Source of the DNA: Mesorhizobium metallidurans STM 2683
Lineage (GTDB): Bacteria > Pseudomonadota > Alphaproteobacteria > Rhizobiales > Rhizobiaceae
Reading direction: 5' to 3'
NCBI RefSeq assembly: GCF_000350085.1
Contig: NZ_CAUM01000111.1
Location: forward strand, 1-64,000
Length of the DNA: 64,000 bases
This document shows positions 17,539 to 27,100 of this stretch, one piece after another. Made by a program: the position numbers and the translations under genes. The first letter of the stretch is position 1. Each line of letters opens with the position of its first letter. Below the pieces are notes generated by a model. That model was not told where the DNA came from. It did not search any database and saw only the letters and a list, made by a program, of their open reading frames with translations.

Positions 17539-18903
17539 ATGAACGAATTTTCCCCCATAGCGGGCGACGATGCCGTCGCGATCGCCCGTATCCTTGCAAA
17601 TGATCACGTCGCCGACGTCGTCGAGGCCCTGAACCACGAGCCTCGCGAAACGGCGATCGAGCTGCTTTGTGAAGTGCCGTTCGAGCGGCTGGTCGAGATT
17701 TTCGACCAGCCGGAACTCGATCGCGCATCCGAGCTCGTCGAGGCGCTGCCTCGTATCAAGGCCGGCAAGTTGCTGACCGCCATGTCGGTCGACCGTGCCG
17801 CCGACCTCCTGCGCGATCTGGAGGAGCCGGCGCGTTCCGAACTGCTCGGCGGCCTCGCACCGCCGCTGCGCGCGACGCTGCTTGCCATTCTCGGCTATCC
17901 CGAAGGCAGTGCCGCGTCCCTGATGACGACGGAGTTCGTCAGCGTGCCCTCGGACTGGACCGTGGGCCGTACGCTGGACTACATCCGCAAGGTCGAGCGG
18001 ACGCGCGAGACGGTCTATGCGATCTACATCGTCGATCCGCAAACGCACGTCCTGGTGCGCTCGACCGGCCTACGCCGGCTGATCACCGGCGAGCCGGACG
18101 ATCTGGTGATGGATGTCGCGCTGGATCGCATGCCGGTGACGGTCTCGCCGCTCACCGACAGTGAAAAGGTGGCGCAGCTGATCTCCAAATACGACCTGCT
18201 CGCGGTTCCGGTCGTCGACCACGGCAAGATCCTCGGCATCGTCACCGTCGACGACATCATCGACACCATGATCGAGGAGACGACCGAGGACGTGCATCGT
18301 TTCGGCGGCATGGAGGCGCTGGACGAGCCTTATATGAAGATGAGTTTTCTCGCCATGATCCAGAAACGCGCCGGCTGGCTGTGTGCGCTGTTCATCAGCG
18401 AGATGCTCACCGCCAACGCCATGCAGAGCTATGAGGGCGAACTGGAAAAAGCGATCGTGCTCACTTTGTTTATCCCGCTGATCATGAGCTCCGGCGGCAA
18501 TTCCGGCTCGCAGGCGACATCGCTCGTCATCCGGGCGCTGGCGTTGCGCGAGATCGGCCTTGGCGACTGGTGGCGGGTCGCCTTGCGCGAACTGCCGACC
18601 GGCCTGGTGCTCGGATCGATCCTCGGCGTCGTCGGCATCTGCCGCATCACGCTGTGGCAGTATTTCGGCTTCTACGATTACGGCCCGCACTGGGAGCTGA
18701 TCGCCGCGACAGTCGGCGCGGCACTGGTCGGCATCGTCACCTTCGGCTCGCTGTCGGGATCGATGCTGCCGTTTGCCCTGAAACGGGTCGGCTTCGACCC
18801 GGCCAGCGCCTCGGCGCCGTTCGTCGCCACGCTGGTCGATGTCACCGGACTTGTGATCTATTTTTCGGTGGCGCTGGTGATCCTGCGCGGGACGCTGCTG
18901 TAA
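17539..18903 (+). CDS. mgtE: Magnesium transporter MgtE
   Basis: A 454-residue Mg2+ channel of the MgtE family. An N-terminal helical superhelix domain (about 1-130) is followed by two CBS domains (about 135-255; LLAVPVVDHGKILGIVTVDDIIDTM) that sense Mg2+ in characterised members. A plug helix (EALDEPYMKMSFLAMIQKRAGWL) and five C-terminal transmembrane helices follow. The pore signature region PLIMSSGGNSGSQATSLVIRALAL is present. AAGGAG stands six bases before the ATG, immediately after a long leader hairpin, so expression is probably controlled at the RNA level. It is convergent with gor. Confidence 0.94.
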   Translation: MNEFSPIAGDDAVAIARILANDHVADVVEALNHEPRETAIELLCEVPFERLVEIFDQPELDRASELVEALPRIKAGKLLTAMSVDRAADLLRDLEEPARSELLGGLAPPLRATLLAILGYPEGSAASLMTTEFVSVPSDWTVGRTLDYIRKVERTRETVYAIYIVDPQTHVLVRSTGLRRLITGEPDDLVMDVALDRMPVTVSPLTDSEKVAQLISKYDLLAVPVVDHGKILGIVTVDDIIDTMIEETTEDVHRFGGMEALDEPYMKMSFLAMIQKRAGWLCALFISEMLTANAMQSYEGELEKAIVLTLFIPLIMSSGGNSGSQATSLVIRALALREIGLGDWWRVALRELPTGLVLGSILGVVGICRITLWQYFGFYDYGPHWELIAATVGAALVGIVTFGSLSGSMLPFALKRVGFDPASASAPFVATLVDVTGLVIYFSVALVILRGTLL

Positions 18904-18918
18904 AAAACTCACCCACTT

Positions 18919-18950
18919 CCATCGCGGCAATCTCGTTGCCGCGATGGTTC
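18919..18950. terminator. bidirectional terminator between mgtE and gor
   Basis: CCATCGCGGCAA (18919-18930) and TTGCCGCGATGG (18936-18947) form a perfect 12-bp stem with a TCTCG loop, followed by TTCTTG. It separates two convergent genes. Confidence 0.8.
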
Positions 18951-18958
18951 TTGTCGCG

Positions 18959-20347
18959 TCAGACGCGCTCGCCGTCTTTCACCCGGTAGGTCGGTTTGTA
19001 CATGGTGACGAGCTCTTCCGCAGCGGTTGGATGGACGGCCATGGTACGGTCGAAATCGTCTTTGGTGAGCCCGGCCTTGATCGGAATGCCGAGAAGCTGC
19101 GCCATCTCGCCGGCGTCCGGCCCGAGTATATGGGCGCCAAGCACCTTTTTCGACGCGCCGTCGACCACCAGCTTCATCAGCATCTTTTCGTCACGGCCCG
19201 ATAGCGCGTGCCGCATCGGCCGGAATGTGGCGCGGTGGATTTCAATGTCGGAAAAGCGCTTTATCGCTTCGTCCTCCGACAGACCGACCGTACCGATCTC
19301 CGGCTGCGAGAAGACCGCGGTGGCGATCGTGTCATGGTCGGGCGCGGTCGGATTGCCCTTGAAGGCCGTCTCGACGAAGCACATTGCCTCATGGATCGCC
19401 ACCGGTGTCAGTTGCACGCGGTTGGTGACGTCGCCGATCGCCCAGATGTTGTCGATACTGGTGCGCGAATATGCGTCGACATTGATCGCGCCGGTCTTGG
19501 TCAATTCGATGCCGACGCCTTCAAGGCCGATGTTTTCGGTGTTGGGAATGCGGCCGATGGCGAGCATGACCTGATCGACCGTCAACGCCTTGCCGCCGGT
19601 GACGAGCGCGTCAAGCCTGCCGTCCGGCCGCTTGCGGACCCATTCCGACACGGCATGGCAGAGGATCCTTATCCCCTTCTTTTCCATCGTCTCGTGCAGC
19701 ATGCGCCTGAGGTCCATGTCGAAGCGGGAGAGGATCTCCCTGCCGCGGTAGACAAGTGTGGTTTCGACGCCGAGGCCGTGAAAGATGTTGGCGAATTCGA
19801 CGGCGATGTAACCGCCGCCCTCGATCATGATCGCCTTAGGCAATTCCTTGAGGTCGAAGGCTTCGTTGGAAAAGATGCAATGCTCGTGGCCGGGCAGAGC
19901 CGGATGCGGCGCCGGGCGACCGCCTGTGGCGATGAGAATCTGGTCGGCCGTGACGGTGCGGTCCTCGCTCAGCAGATGCACCCCATGCGGGTCGACCAGC
20001 ATGGCGCGCGAATGAAACGTCTCGCCGCCGGCGCCTTGCACATTCTTCTTGTAGATGGCCTCCAGCCGGCTGATCTCGCGGTCCTTGTTGGCGACCAGGG
20101 TCGGCCAGTCGAAAGTCGCCTTCGGCACCGTCCAGCCATAGCCGGCGGCATCCTCGAAATGTTCGGGAAATTGCGAGGCATAGACATAGAGTTTCTTCGG
20201 CACGCAGCCGCGGATGACGCAGGTGCCGCCATACCGGTATTCCTCGGCAATGCCGACGCGCTTGCCGAGTGCGGCCGCCACACGCGCCGCCCTCACCCCG
20301 CCGGAGCCGCCGCCGATGACGAAAAGATCGTAGTCGTAACCGGCCAT
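18959..20347 (-). CDS. gor: Glutathione-disulfide reductase
   Basis: FAD-dependent dithiol oxidoreductase of 462 residues that reduces glutathione disulfide with NADPH. FAD motif VIGGGSGGVRAARVAAALG is at the N-terminus. The redox-active pair C43/C48 lies in GGTCVIRGCVPKKL, and the catalytic histidine is in the C-terminal HPTAAEE motif. The NAD(P) motif IEGGGYIAVEFANIFHGLG has a degenerate final glycine position, as in many alphaproteobacterial glutathione reductases, and R residues after the second strand fit NADPH. The second FAD motif AIGDVTNRVQLTPVAIHEA is intact. The start at 20347 (MAGYDYDLF) is preferred over the Met five codons upstream. Confidence 0.93.
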   Translation of the reverse strand: MAGYDYDLFVIGGGSGGVRAARVAAALGKRVGIAEEYRYGGTCVIRGCVPKKLYVYASQFPEHFEDAAGYGWTVPKATFDWPTLVANKDREISRLEAIYKKNVQGAGGETFHSRAMLVDPHGVHLLSEDRTVTADQILIATGGRPAPHPALPGHEHCIFSNEAFDLKELPKAIMIEGGGYIAVEFANIFHGLGVETTLVYRGREILSRFDMDLRRMLHETMEKKGIRILCHAVSEWVRKRPDGRLDALVTGGKALTVDQVMLAIGRIPNTENIGLEGVGIELTKTGAINVDAYSRTSIDNIWAIGDVTNRVQLTPVAIHEAMCFVETAFKGNPTAPDHDTIATAVFSQPEIGTVGLSEDEAIKRFSDIEIHRATFRPMRHALSGRDEKMLMKLVVDGASKKVLGAHILGPDAGEMAQLLGIPIKAGLTKDDFDRTMAVHPTAAEELVTMYKPTYRVKDGERV

Positions 20348-20404
20348 GCCGTGGCTCCTCATGCTTCGAAACGTTCGAGACAGGTAGGCCGCAAAGCATC
20401 AAAA

Positions 20405-20533
20405 GAAAAGCCCGGCCTACAGCGCCGCGCGTCCTACTGGACGCGCAAAGGACGCTGTAGAGCTTTTGATTTGCGCATGATCCTTTCCGAAATCGAATTC
20501 GATTTCGGGGTCATGCGCGATACCGGGCTTTTC
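20405..20533. repeat. composite palindromic repeat, copy 1
   Basis: Nested inverted repeats with no coding content. An outer GAAAAGCCCGG/CCGGGCTTTTC (20405-20415, 20523-20533) encloses two hairpins. One is CTACAGCG (20417-20424) with CGCTGTAG (20453-20460) around GCGCGTCC-TACT-GGACGCGC. The other is GCGCATGA (20473-20480) with TCATGCGC (20511-20518) around an 18-base perfect palindrome at 20489-20506. The first hairpin recurs inverted at 51251-51294. This is the RIME-like class of rhizobial intergenic repeats. Confidence 0.8.
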
Positions 20534-20561
20534 TGGTCCAATGGCGCCAGGAGAAGCAGGA

Positions 20562-21122
20562 TCAGTTCTGCGTGCCGTCTGCAGGTGCCGTGGCATCGGC
20601 CGGCGCCGCCGTCGCCTTGGCTTTCGCTGCGGCGGCCAGCGTTTCGCCGACCTGCTGGGCGAGATCGCGGGCGAGGCCGTTCTGCCAGATGTCGGCCGCC
20701 TTGACCAGATCGCGCGTCACGGCCGGACCGCTGTCGAGCAGCTTCTTGCCGGACTCCGAACTGTAGAAGGCGGCGATGTCGTTGAGTTCCTGTTCGGAAA
20801 ACACCTTGGCATAGGCCAGGGCCGCTTCCTTCTCCAGGTCGGCGCGGCGCGAGGCCAGCGACAGCGCCTTCTCGCTGATCGTCTTGCCGATCAGTTCCTC
20901 CATGTCCGGGTTCTTCTGGATAAGCTGCTGCTCGAGTGCGGCCGCTGCCTGCGGCAGGATGTTGTCGAACGGGTCCGTCGCGTGGATCGCCGTAACCGCG
21001 GCGCGCGCGGCTTTCAAATGCGCGTCGGTGACGTCCTGCGAAAACGCCGGCGCGGAAAACGCCAAGACGGCCGAAGCCGCGACAACGGCGGAAAGACGGC
21101 GAACCCGGTTATGCAACATCAT
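20562..21122 (-). CDS. DUF2059 domain-containing secreted protein
   Basis: A 186-residue predicted periplasmic protein. The signal peptide ([19 protein letters not shown]) is followed by a helical DUF2059 domain, with the usual motif [28 protein letters not shown] around residues 100-128, and a low-complexity Ala/Pro-rich tail. No function is established for the family. The ATG at 21122 lies inside the end of rpiA (14-base overlap), so it is probably translated from the rpiA message. The second Met at 21119 is an equally possible start. Confidence 0.85.
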   Translation of the reverse strand: MMLHNRVRRLSAVVAASAVLAFSAPAFSQDVTDAHLKAARAAVTAIHATDPFDNILPQAAAALEQQLIQKNPDMEELIGKTISEKALSLASRRADLEKEAALAYAKVFSEQELNDIAAFYSSESGKKLLDSGPAVTRDLVKAADIWQNGLARDLAQQVGETLAAAAKAKATAAPADATAPADGTQN

Positions 21123-21840
21123 GATCGGTAGAACTCCCTGGTTTTCGGGCGGCATGGACGGTTTGGATGCCGTCGCCGCCGGCGATGATGGCCGCTGACG
21201 CCAGCCCGATGAAAAGACCATGCTCGACCACGCCTGGAATGGCGTGGAGAGCATTCGAAAGCGCTCTTGTATCCGGAATGCGGCCAAAAGATGCATCGAG
21301 GATAAAATGGCCGCCGTCTGTAACAAAAGGCTGGCTTCCCGTCATCCTCAATGTGACCGGACCTGCGAGACCAAGCCTTTTGGCCGCCGCGCCGACCGCG
21401 ATTTCCGTGGACCGCAGGCCGAATTGGTTGACTTCGATGGGCAGTGGAAAACGGCCGAGCGTGGCGACCATCTTCGAACGGTCGGCGATGACGATCATGC
21501 GCTGGGATGCCGCCGCGACGATCTTCTCGCGCAGCAGCGCGCCGCCGCCGCCCTTGATCAATGTCAGCGCCGGGTCGACCTCGTCGGCGCCGTCAATGGT
21601 GAGGTCGAGTTCTGGCGTTTCCTCCAGGTCCGACAGCGGCACGCCAAGCTCGCGGCAAAGGATGGCGGTGCGCTCCGAAGTCGGCACACCGATTATCGTG
21701 AAGCCGGTGGCGACCTTTTGTGCGAGCAGCCGCACGAACTCCTCGGCCGTCGTGCCGGTACCGATACCGAGCCGCATGCCGTCACTGACATGGGCAAGGG
21801 CTGCCCGCGCGGCCTCGACCTTCAATTGCCTCGCATCCAT
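21109..21840 (-). CDS. rpiA: Ribose-5-phosphate isomerase A
   Basis: Interconverts ribose 5-phosphate and ribulose 5-phosphate in the pentose phosphate pathway. The 243 residues show the family substrate loop [12 protein letters not shown], then [12 protein letters not shown] (catalytic Asp), [16 protein letters not shown] (catalytic Lys) and the C-terminal HGLFIGLA motif. The start at 21840 is set by homology ([18 protein letters not shown]); the 80 in-frame codons upstream read through the next intergenic region and are rejected. It is divergent from gph and overlaps the DUF2059 gene downstream. Confidence 0.95.
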   Translation of the reverse strand: MDARQLKVEAARAALAHVSDGMRLGIGTGTTAEEFVRLLAQKVATGFTIIGVPTSERTAILCRELGVPLSDLEETPELDLTIDGADEVDPALTLIKGGGGALLREKIVAAASQRMIVIADRSKMVATLGRFPLPIEVNQFGLRSTEIAVGAAAKRLGLAGPVTLRMTGSQPFVTDGGHFILDASFGRIPDTRALSNALHAIPGVVEHGLFIGLASAAIIAGGDGIQTVHAARKPGSSTDHDVA

Positions 21841-22003
21841 GCCGCTTGTCGCGCCTCGTTTTGTTTGCGCGCTCCTAGCATTTTTGCCCGCCCGGTCAAA
21901 GACCTTGGCTGTGGACTGGCCCAGACGGCTTGCCTGAGCCGGCTTGCCTGATTGGATCGCAGGAGGTATCGCCTGCGGCAATGCAATCGTCACAGGACAG
22001 GCC

Positions 22004-22687
22004 ATGACTCGACCGATCATCGTGTTCGACCTCGATGGGACGCTGATCGACACGGCGCCGGATCTGCTCGACAGCCTCAACCACAGCCTCGCCGCCAGCG
22101 AACTCGCGGCTGTCGACGAGGCCGGCTTCAGGCGCTTCGTCGGCCATGGCGGCCGGGTGATGATCGAGCGCGCGCATGCCGCGCAGCAAAGATCGCTCGC
22201 CGTCGACGAGCACGACCGCTTGCTGAGATTGTTCCTCGATCACTACACCGACAACATTCCCGGCAAATCGCGCCCCTACCCCGGTGTCGTCGAGGCGATC
22301 GCCCGGTTCGAGAATGCCGGCTATCTCCTGGCCATCTGCACCAACAAATACGAAGCCAACTCGGTGGCGCTGATCGATGCGCTCGGCCTGGCAAGGCATT
22401 TCGCCGCAATCTGCGGCCAGGACACGTTCGCCTTCCGCAAACCCGACCCGCGCCATCTCACACAGACCATCGCGCTCGCCGGCGGCAGCCCGCACCGCGC
22501 GCTGATGGTCGGCGACTCGCAGACCGACATTGATACGGCGAAAGCCGCCGGCATTCCGGTGGTGGCGGTCGATTTCGGCTACACCGACCGTCATGTGCGC
22601 GAATTCGAACCGTCGGCGGTGATCTCGCATTTCGACGCGCTGACGCTCGACCTGGCGGAACGGCTGATTGCCGCCGCGGCACACTGA
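22004..22687 (+). CDS. gph: Phosphoglycolate phosphatase (HAD superfamily)
   Basis: A 227-residue HAD hydrolase. Motif [16 protein letters not shown] carries the nucleophile and general-acid aspartates. Motif II is ICTNK, motif III contains the Lys in FRKPDPRH, and motif IV is [15 protein letters not shown]. The match to Gph, which removes 2-phosphoglycolate, extends over the whole length, but HAD enzymes of this subgroup can have other sugar-phosphate substrates. GACAGGCC precedes the ATG at 22004; no good Shine-Dalgarno is visible. Divergent from rpiA. Confidence 0.87.
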   Translation: MTRPIIVFDLDGTLIDTAPDLLDSLNHSLAASELAAVDEAGFRRFVGHGGRVMIERAHAAQQRSLAVDEHDRLLRLFLDHYTDNIPGKSRPYPGVVEAIARFENAGYLLAICTNKYEANSVALIDALGLARHFAAICGQDTFAFRKPDPRHLTQTIALAGGSPHRALMVGDSQTDIDTAKAAGIPVVAVDFGYTDRHVREFEPSAVISHFDALTLDLAERLIAAAAH

Positions 22688-22803
22688 GCGCGAAGGCGGC
22701 CGGGCGCTCCCACGCGGGTCTTCGCTGGAACGCCGGACATCGCCTTGACTTCGCGGGCCGGCCTCCCTTATATCGCGGCTCGCTTGGCCTTCGGGCAACG
22801 AGC

Positions 22804-22878
22804 GGGCGATTAGCTCAGCGGGAGAGCACACCCTTCACACGGGTGGGGTCGCAGGTTCAATCCCTGCATCGCCCACCA
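22804..22878 (+). tRNA. tRNA-Val (anticodon CAC)
   Basis: A complete cloverleaf of 75 bases with CCA encoded. The acceptor arm GGGCGAT pairs with ATCGCCC. The D arm is GCTC/GAGC. The anticodon stem CACCC/GGGTG holds loop TTCACAC, giving anticodon CAC. The T arm is GCAGG-TTCAATC-CCTGC, and the discriminator A is followed by CCA (22876-22878). It reads GUG codons. Confidence 0.96.
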
Positions 22879-23238
22879 TCTGACCTCCAGAACAGGTTGG
22901 ATGACCGGTTTTCACGACATTCACTGAATTTCGCCGCCAGCCTGGACGACAGGGCTCTGGTTCGTGCCTGCATCCATGTAGGCGCCCGCCGGCGCGGCAT
23001 GGTCCGCTGCAAATGCGCTATGTAACGCTCTTCACAGACCATGGCAGGTTTTCGCGCAAACGTAGCCCGGCGCGGTCGAGATTCGATTTGGCCGTGCGCA
23101 ACAAAATTCGTGGTCCGGAAAGCAACCGGCCCAAGGCGGGGATTTTTGGCGGGGTTTTTGATCACCTAGGCATTTCACAGTTGCCGTCTGCGCGTTCGGT
23201 TCCTCCCACCGCGCGTGCAGACGGCCTTCAATGCAGGC

Positions 23239-23271
23239 GGATCGGATACCGGATGCTCCGGTGTCCGATCC
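23239..23271 (+). promoter_or_regulatory. 15-bp perfect hairpin in leader of the Crp-type gene
   Basis: Bases 23239-23253 pair with 23257-23271 without a mismatch (one G-T pair) around a TGC loop. It lies 24 bases before the ATG and 11 bases before the AAGGAG ribosome-binding site, with no T-run. The rest of the 417-base stretch 22879-23295 shows no gene. A leader structure or an operator for a dimeric regulator are both possible. Confidence 0.5.
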
Positions 23272-23295
23272 CATGCCTTTCGAAGGAGCCGTGAC

Positions 23296-24057
23296 ATGGA
23301 TGAACACCGGGCTTTGATGCGCACCAGTCTTGCCGTAAACTTTAGCGATTACGGAAATTGGGGCATCGATATGGCTTTTGCTGGCGCGAACGACAGAGAT
23401 GATCTGCCGCGCCTTGCGCGCATCGATCCGCGCCAGTTCGATCTGCTGTTCAGTGGTTGCAAAATCGAACGCTATGCCGCCGGCCAGCATTTGTTCGTCC
23501 AGGAAGATGCCGCCGACCGCATCTACGGTGTGATGAAGGGCACGGTGGAGATCTCGATCTATTCGCCTGGCGGCCAAAAGCTGGTGGCCAATATCGAGCT
23601 GTCACGCAGCCTGGTCGGAGAGATCGGGGCACTTGACGGGCGCCCACGCACGGCCACCGCGATCTGTCTCACTGCCTGCGAACTGGTTTCGATCAGCCGA
23701 ACACAACTGTTTGATCGGATTGAGAAAAATCCATCCCTGGCGCGCGCCATGATCGAACTTTTGTGCGCGCGGCTGCGCTGGGTCAGCGGCGAGCTCGGGG
23801 ATCAGGCCTTTTTCGGCATCGAGGCGAGGCTGGCAAAACGACTGGTCTTTCTGGGTGGCGTCATAGCCGACGGCGAAGGCTGGATACCGATCTCGCAGTC
23901 TGAACTGGGCGAGTTCCTTGGCGCCACGCGCGAGTCGGTCAACAAGACGCTCAACGACTGGCGCAGCCGGCAGATCATCGCCATCAAGCGCGGCGGCCTG
24001 CGCATCACCGACGCCAGGGCGCTCAGTCATATCGCCGACTCGCAGGACAACGACTGA
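23296..24057 (+). CDS. Crp/Fnr-family transcriptional regulator, CRP-like
   Basis: A 253-residue regulator with an N-terminal cyclic-nucleotide-binding fold (about 45-160) and a C-terminal winged helix (about 165-245). The phosphate-binding cassette GEIGALDGRPRTATAI (E109, R118) has the Glu and Arg spacing that binds cAMP in PKA- and CRP-type domains. The recognition helix ATRESVNKTL carries R212 and E213 and a Lys at the position of CRP Arg185. That pattern suits TGTGA half-sites rather than FNR half-sites, and no FNR-type cluster cysteines are at the N-terminus. AAGGAG precedes the ATG. The neighbouring cyclase and a TGTGA-N6-TCACA box 4 kb away suggest that it acts on the P450-DyP gene; this is inference. 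Confidence 0.88.
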   Translation: MDEHRALMRTSLAVNFSDYGNWGIDMAFAGANDRDDLPRLARIDPRQFDLLFSGCKIERYAAGQHLFVQEDAADRIYGVMKGTVEISIYSPGGQKLVANIELSRSLVGEIGALDGRPRTATAICLTACELVSISRTQLFDRIEKNPSLARAMIELLCARLRWVSGELGDQAFFGIEARLAKRLVFLGGVIADGEGWIPISQSELGEFLGATRESVNKTLNDWRSRQIIAIKRGGLRITDARALSHIADSQDND

Positions 24058-24064
24058 GGACGGC

Positions 24065-24113
24065 GATTCGGGGATGCGTCCTCGAATCCGATTCGGGGAT
24101 GCGTCCCCGAATC
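24065..24113. repeat. tandem 25-base hairpin units, probable bidirectional terminator region
   Basis: Two direct copies of a 24-base palindromic unit (24065-24088 and 24090-24113), differing at one arm base. Each folds as GATTCGGGGA-TGCG-TCCCCGAATC or its variant. They lie between the convergent Crp-type gene and the P450-DyP gene; the second copy overlaps the latter's stop codon by two bases. No T-run. Confidence 0.6.
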
Positions 24114-27100
24114 AGAGCCGCGAAATCAGATAGCGCAGCGAAGACTTGCCCGGCATGAAGAAATAACCCCCTCCCCTTGTGGTGACGAATTGCGGTATCC
24201 CCTTCAGCACGGTGACGCCCTCCCAGGACGGGATGGTGAACCTGCCGCCGCCGTCACGCGAGCCGATGGTCGGGTCCTTTTCGGCGACCAGCCCCTGGAA
24301 CGAAGTCGATGAGACCCAGGTTTGCTGCATGAATTCATACTGGCGCTCGATGTCGGCGTTGAGGCACATGAAGAGCAGGCCCTTCTCGACCTTTCCGCCC
24401 TTCTTGTCCTGCTTCAGATAGGTGCGGCCGACCCGGATGATGCGGTGGCGCTTGCCGATCCTGATTTGCGTCTCGCGGTCTTCGCCCAGCGAATCGCGGG
24501 GATTCGAGCGCCGGACATGGGCGCCGAGCGGGCAGCGATGCCCCTGTGGGTCCTCGGTGCCGAAGGCAAAATCATTGTCGGCCGGGCGGCCGGGGCGGCC
24601 GTCGGGATTGCGCACCAGCGAGCTGCCGTCCGGCCAACGGCCAAGCATCTTGGCGGCGACCCAGCGCGGCGTGATGGCGGGATTGCCGGTTTCGCTTGCC
24701 GCCTGCATGGCCGCGGCCTTGCAGTAATCGTCGAATATGTCGACGTGCTGCTCGAACTGGCGCACGACAAGGAAGGAGCCGTTGCGGCCGAAATCGTGCG
24801 GCGGCGGTGGCATGCCCGCGATTTGCCGGTTGCGACGCACCGACGACAGGATGCCGGACCGGTCCTGCGAGGCCCGGACGGATGGCGAGGCCGGATAGAA
24901 GCCGTGCTCGTCGCGATAGCCGAACAGGAACTCGCCCGGTGCGACCAGATGCATCGGCGCCGCGCCGGCATTGGCACGCGCCGTGCCCCTGACGATCGGC
25001 TGTGAAACACCGTCGACGAAGCCGAAATGCTCCACCGCGCGCTTGCCCTCGCGCTTCACCGCAAGCGCCAATTCGGCGACGAGTTTCATCCCCGCGCCCG
25101 TCGTCTTTCGCTTCAGGGCAGCGATTTCGGCCGCCAGCATCTCCGCGCTTTCGGCATAGCAGACGATGACTGCATCCGCCGGTTTCCGGGGCGAGCCCCA
25201 CCGCCATTTGTCGGGCACGCTGTCACCGACATCGTCGAGGATGCGGCTGCGCTCGGGATTGCCCATGCCATGGCGAAAGGCAACCGAGAACGTATCGAGC
25301 GGATCGTCGTCGACGCCACCCTCCAGGCCTAGGCGGCGAAGGCCGTCGGGCCCGAACGCCACCGTCATTGCGCGCTTTGCCGGCGCGCCGTCGCCGAAGC
25401 TCGTTTGTGCGACGATGAACTCCAGCCACGCCTTGCGACTGATCCGGGACAGTGTGTCCGGCACGGCTATCGCCAGCATATGGGCATGACCGAGCGAACC
25501 GAAGGGGCCGAAGAAGACGGACTGGATCTCGCCGGTTTCCAGCTGCTCGACCGGTGTCGGCGCGGATGTGAACAGATTTGCCGCTTCCACCCTCCTCGCC
25601 TGCGGGCGCGGCAGGGAGCCGAACAGGCTCAGCCAGTCGCGCGCCTGGTCGGCGGTTGCCGAAGCGATGCCGCGCCGGATCCTGGAGTTGGCGCGGATGC
25701 GGATCGTGTTGAGGGCCGGATAGGCCGAATACCAGAACAGCGTCGGCACCTGCTGGCGCCGTGCCCACCGCTTGAAGCGGTCGCCGTCACGTGCGCCGTC
25801 GAGGAACAGCCAGCGCGTGCGCGGGTAACCCTCGGTGTTGCTCCATACGCCGGTCAGTCCGGCCGCGGCCTTGGCGATGAAATCCTCGAGATAGCTCTCC
25901 CAGCTGCCGCCATAGTTGGAAAGGAACATCAACCGGTTGGTGCCGGGCAGCAGCACCCAGCGGGCGAAATGGATGGTGTTGATGGTGGCGAGGAAGCCGG
26001 GCTTGAACACCTTCTGCGCCGAGATCGAGATCAGGTAGAAGGAAAGCCTGAGCGCAAGCCGCCGCAAGGTTCCGACCTTCATCGTCGATATCGCCGTCAA
26101 ATGGTTCTGGGCGCTGCGGTCCTCGTGGACGATGATCTTGTCCAGCGCATCGAGGTCGACAGGCGTGTTGTGAGGGCGATCGATGTCTTCGATGCGCCGC
26201 AGGGCGACGAAGCACAGGCCGATCAACGCGATCGCCATTACCAACAATCCGAGCACGGCCAACAGCAGTGACGTGCCAGCAATGGCGATGTTGGGAAAGG
26301 TCAGGCCGGCAGGATTGCCGAACACCAGCACGTAGGTCGCGCGCCAACAGGCAAGAACCAGCAGCGTGACGGTGACAAGCACGGTCGGCGCCAGCAGGGT
26401 GGTAGTGATGGCTTGCCACCATTTTCCCGGCGGCCTTTCGAGCAGGCTTTCTGCTGGCTGGAACGCCCAGCCGAACTTGCCGAGCGACTGGACATGCCGG
26501 CGGGCCTCAGTGAGCACGGCGGCGGCATCGCCATTGCCGTCGCGCGGCTGTTCGACGATGTCGCGGATGGTGTCGGCGAGTTCGGCTTCGGCCAGGATGC
26601 GGCGGACCGAATGTCCCGGCGTGCCGGAAAACACCAGCCCGGCATTGCTGCCGAAAGACGGCGATATCTCGACATTGTGCTTGCGCAGGAAGTCGTTCAG
26701 CGAACCGCCATCGGGCAGGCCGCAGACGTCTTCCAGAATCGGTAGCAGCCAGTGACCGATGGCTTGCGAGACAGCGTCGATGACCTCATCGCTGCTGCCG
26801 TCGCCGGAGACTTCGAGAACCAGAGCGCCCTTCTCAAGACCTGAAGCGTCATCGGTCTCGCCAGTGCCGGCAACGGCCAGGCTGGTGAAGTGAATGGTGC
26901 CGGCGATATCGAGCGCGGCGCGGATCTCTTCATTGGCCGGATTGCCGAGTGCCGCGACCTTGTCGCGGAGGGCGTCCAGCGGCGCGGCCCGGGTGATCGG
27001 GCAGACCACCGTCACCATCGAATGGTCGACGGTGCGGCAAAGCGCGGGCCGCTCGAAATCGATCTTGAGGCTTTCCGGATAGGCGCCGACGCTGCTCATG

